The position numbers were made by a program, and so were the translations under genes. Shown one piece after another: positions 62,780-64,000 of a stretch of 64,000 nucleotides of DNA; position 1 is the first letter of the stretch; every line of letters starts with the position of its first letter. Location of the stretch: the NCBI GenBank assembly GCA_022842595.1, contig JALHPF010000004.1, positions 124,001 through 188,000 on the forward strand. Direction: 5' to 3'. The DNA is from Rubrivivax sp. Its GTDB lineage: Bacteria > Pseudomonadota > Gammaproteobacteria > Burkholderiales > Burkholderiaceae_C. The notes below the pieces were generated by a model, which made no database searches, was not told the origin of the DNA, and saw only the letters and a program-made list of their open reading frames with translations.

Positions 62780-64000
62780 ATGCCCCCACACGCCTCTGCC
62801 GCCACTGTAGCTCCCACCGCCGCGAGCACGCCGCCGCCCCGTACCCGCAGCGACTGGGGCACCCTGGCCAAGCTGCTGCCCTACCTGTGGCAGTACCGCT
62901 GGCGGGTGGGCTTCGCCCTGGCCTTCCTGGTGGCGGCCAAGGCGGCGAACGTGGGCGTGCCGGTGCTGCTGAAGTACCTGGTCGACGCCATGACCATCCC
63001 GCCCGGCAGCGCGCAGGCGCTGCTGGTGGTGCCGGTGGGCCTGATCGTGGCCTACGGCGCGCTGCGGCTGTCCACCAGTCTCTTCACCGAACTGCGCGAG
63101 CTGATCTTCGCCAAGGCCACCGAAGGCACGGCGCGCAGCATCAGCCTGCAGGTGTTCCGCCACCTGCATGCGCTGAGCCTGCGCTTCCACCTGGAACGCC
63201 AGACCGGCGGCATGACACGCGACATCGAACGTGGCACGCGTGCCGTGCACTCGCTGATCTCGTATTCGCTCTACAGCATCGTGCCCACGATCATCGAAGT
63301 GACGATGGTGCTGACCGTGCTGGCGGTGAAGTTCGACGCCTGGTTCGCCTGGATCACCATCGCCGCGCTCGTGGTCTACATCACCTTCACGATCACCGTG
63401 ACCGAGTGGCGCACCCAGTTCCGCAAGCAGATGAACGAGATCGACTCGACCGCGCATTCGCGGGCGATCGACTCGCTGCTGAACTACGAGACCGTGAAGT
63501 ACTTCAACAACGAGGACTTCGAGGCGAAGCGCTACGACGAGAACCTGGAACGCCTGCGCAAGGCCGCACTGAAGAGCCAGAGCACGCTGAGCCTGCTGAA
63601 CACCGGGCAGCAGCTGATCATCGCCACCGCCCTGGTGGCGATGTTGTGGCGCGCCACCCTCGGCGTGGCCGAGGGCCGGCTGACGCTGGGCGACCTGGTG
63701 ATGGTCAACGCCTTCATGATCCAGCTGTACATCCCGCTGAACTTCCTGGGCGTGATCTACCGCGAGATCAAGCAGAGCCTGACCGACCTGGACAAGATGT
63801 TCGTGCTGCTCGAACGCAACCGCGAGGTCGATGATTCGCCGGGCGCCAAGCCGCTGCAGGTGACGCAGGGCCATGTTCGCTTCGACAAGGTGAGCTTCGG
63901 CTACGACGCCAACCGGCCGATCCTGCACGAGCTGAGCTTCGAGATCCCGCCGGGCAAGACGGTGGCCGTGGTCGGCCCGTCGGGTGCCGGCAAGAGCACG
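62780..64000 (+). CDS. ABC exporter, Atm1/HMT1-like (3' end outside window)
   Basis: First 407 codons of a fused permease-ATPase. After a Pro/Ala-rich N-terminal tail there are six hydrophobic segments (about residues 45-330) with the conserved loop LRFHLERQTGGMTRDIERGTRAVHSL and YETVKYFNNEDFEAKRYDENL, both typical of the Atm1/HMT1 group that exports glutathione- or sulfur-containing metal-related compounds. The ATPase begins at about 355, and the window ends inside Walker A GPSGAGKST. Start: the ATG at 62780 is the one in frame; another ATG just before it is out of frame and stops after 12 codons. Confidence 0.88.
   Translation, partial: MPPHASAATVAPTAASTPPPRTRSDWGTLAKLLPYLWQYRWRVGFALAFLVAAKAANVGVPVLLKYLVDAMTIPPGSAQALLVVPVGLIVAYGALRLSTSLFTELRELIFAKATEGTARSISLQVFRHLHALSLRFHLERQTGGMTRDIERGTRAVHSLISYSLYSIVPTIIEVTMVLTVLAVKFDAWFAWITIAALVVYITFTITVTEWRTQFRKQMNEIDSTAHSRAIDSLLNYETVKYFNNEDFEAKRYDENLERLRKAALKSQSTLSLLNTGQQLIIATALVAMLWRATLGVAEGRLTLGDLVMVNAFMIQLYIPLNFLGVIYREIKQSLTDLDKMFVLLERNREVDDSPGAKPLQVTQGHVRFDKVSFGYDANRPILHELSFEIPPGKTVAVVGPSGAGKST

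Overview
The window is GC-rich, tightly packed bacterial chromosome. It contains a Kdo transferase, the TamA/TamB outer-membrane pair, many lipoproteins and c-type cytochromes, and a tRNA-Gly(CCC) of the usual proteobacterial form. Protein types and operon style point to Betaproteobacteria, order Burkholderiales (a Rubrivivax/Leptothrix/Ideonella-like relative is my guess). I see no phage, transposase, plasmid or CRISPR genes. It looks like a core chromosome segment with one conspicuous repeat cluster.

1-10 kb: an envelope operon on the minus strand (vWA protein, TamA, and TamB which runs off the left edge), a plus-strand membrane diguanylate cyclase, a minus-strand operon of MoxR ATPase, GNAT acetyltransferase and S9 peptidase, and a diheme cytochrome c. 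10-13 kb: a coupled alkylation-repair operon (Ada-AlkA fusion, Ogt, EamA transporter). 13-20 kb: a sulfide-dehydrogenase-like flavoprotein with a lipoprotein cytochrome c, a PAS/GGDEF/EAL protein, and a LytS/LytR-type two-component pair. 20-30 kb: phosphomannomutase and Kdo transferase, a DUF1501/DUF1800 pair, TolC, Pcm, a TetR regulator with a clear operator, UppP and TrmB. 30-36 kb: lipoproteins, tRNA-Gly, a degenerate GGDEF protein and small DUF genes. 36-45 kb: GabD-like dehydrogenase, AlaS, a TPR/2OG-Fe(II) oxygenase protein, two unknown secreted proteins, a Sui1-type factor, a SlyB-like lipoprotein and an HNH endonuclease.

45.7-54.5 kb is a fatty-acid/acyl-CoA degradation operon: a TetR regulator with a 24-bp palindrome upstream, acyl-CoA dehydrogenase, DUF2147 protein, FadN-type hydroxyacyl-CoA dehydrogenase/hydratase, thiolase, crotonase, SGNH hydrolase and glyoxalase I. 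It supplies a complete beta-oxidation turn.

54.5-62.3 kb is a Liv-type ABC uptake operon facing away from an AraC regulator. It ends in an aromatic-type aldehyde dehydrogenase. Two things are unusual. About 520 bp between livG and livF is filled by a set of long nested inverted repeats that nonetheless stays open in one reading frame. And livF has no stop codon before the aldehyde dehydrogenase, giving one 745-codon frame. These are the strongest leads in the window. The right edge has an acyl-CoA thioesterase and the first 407 codons of an Atm1-like ABC exporter.
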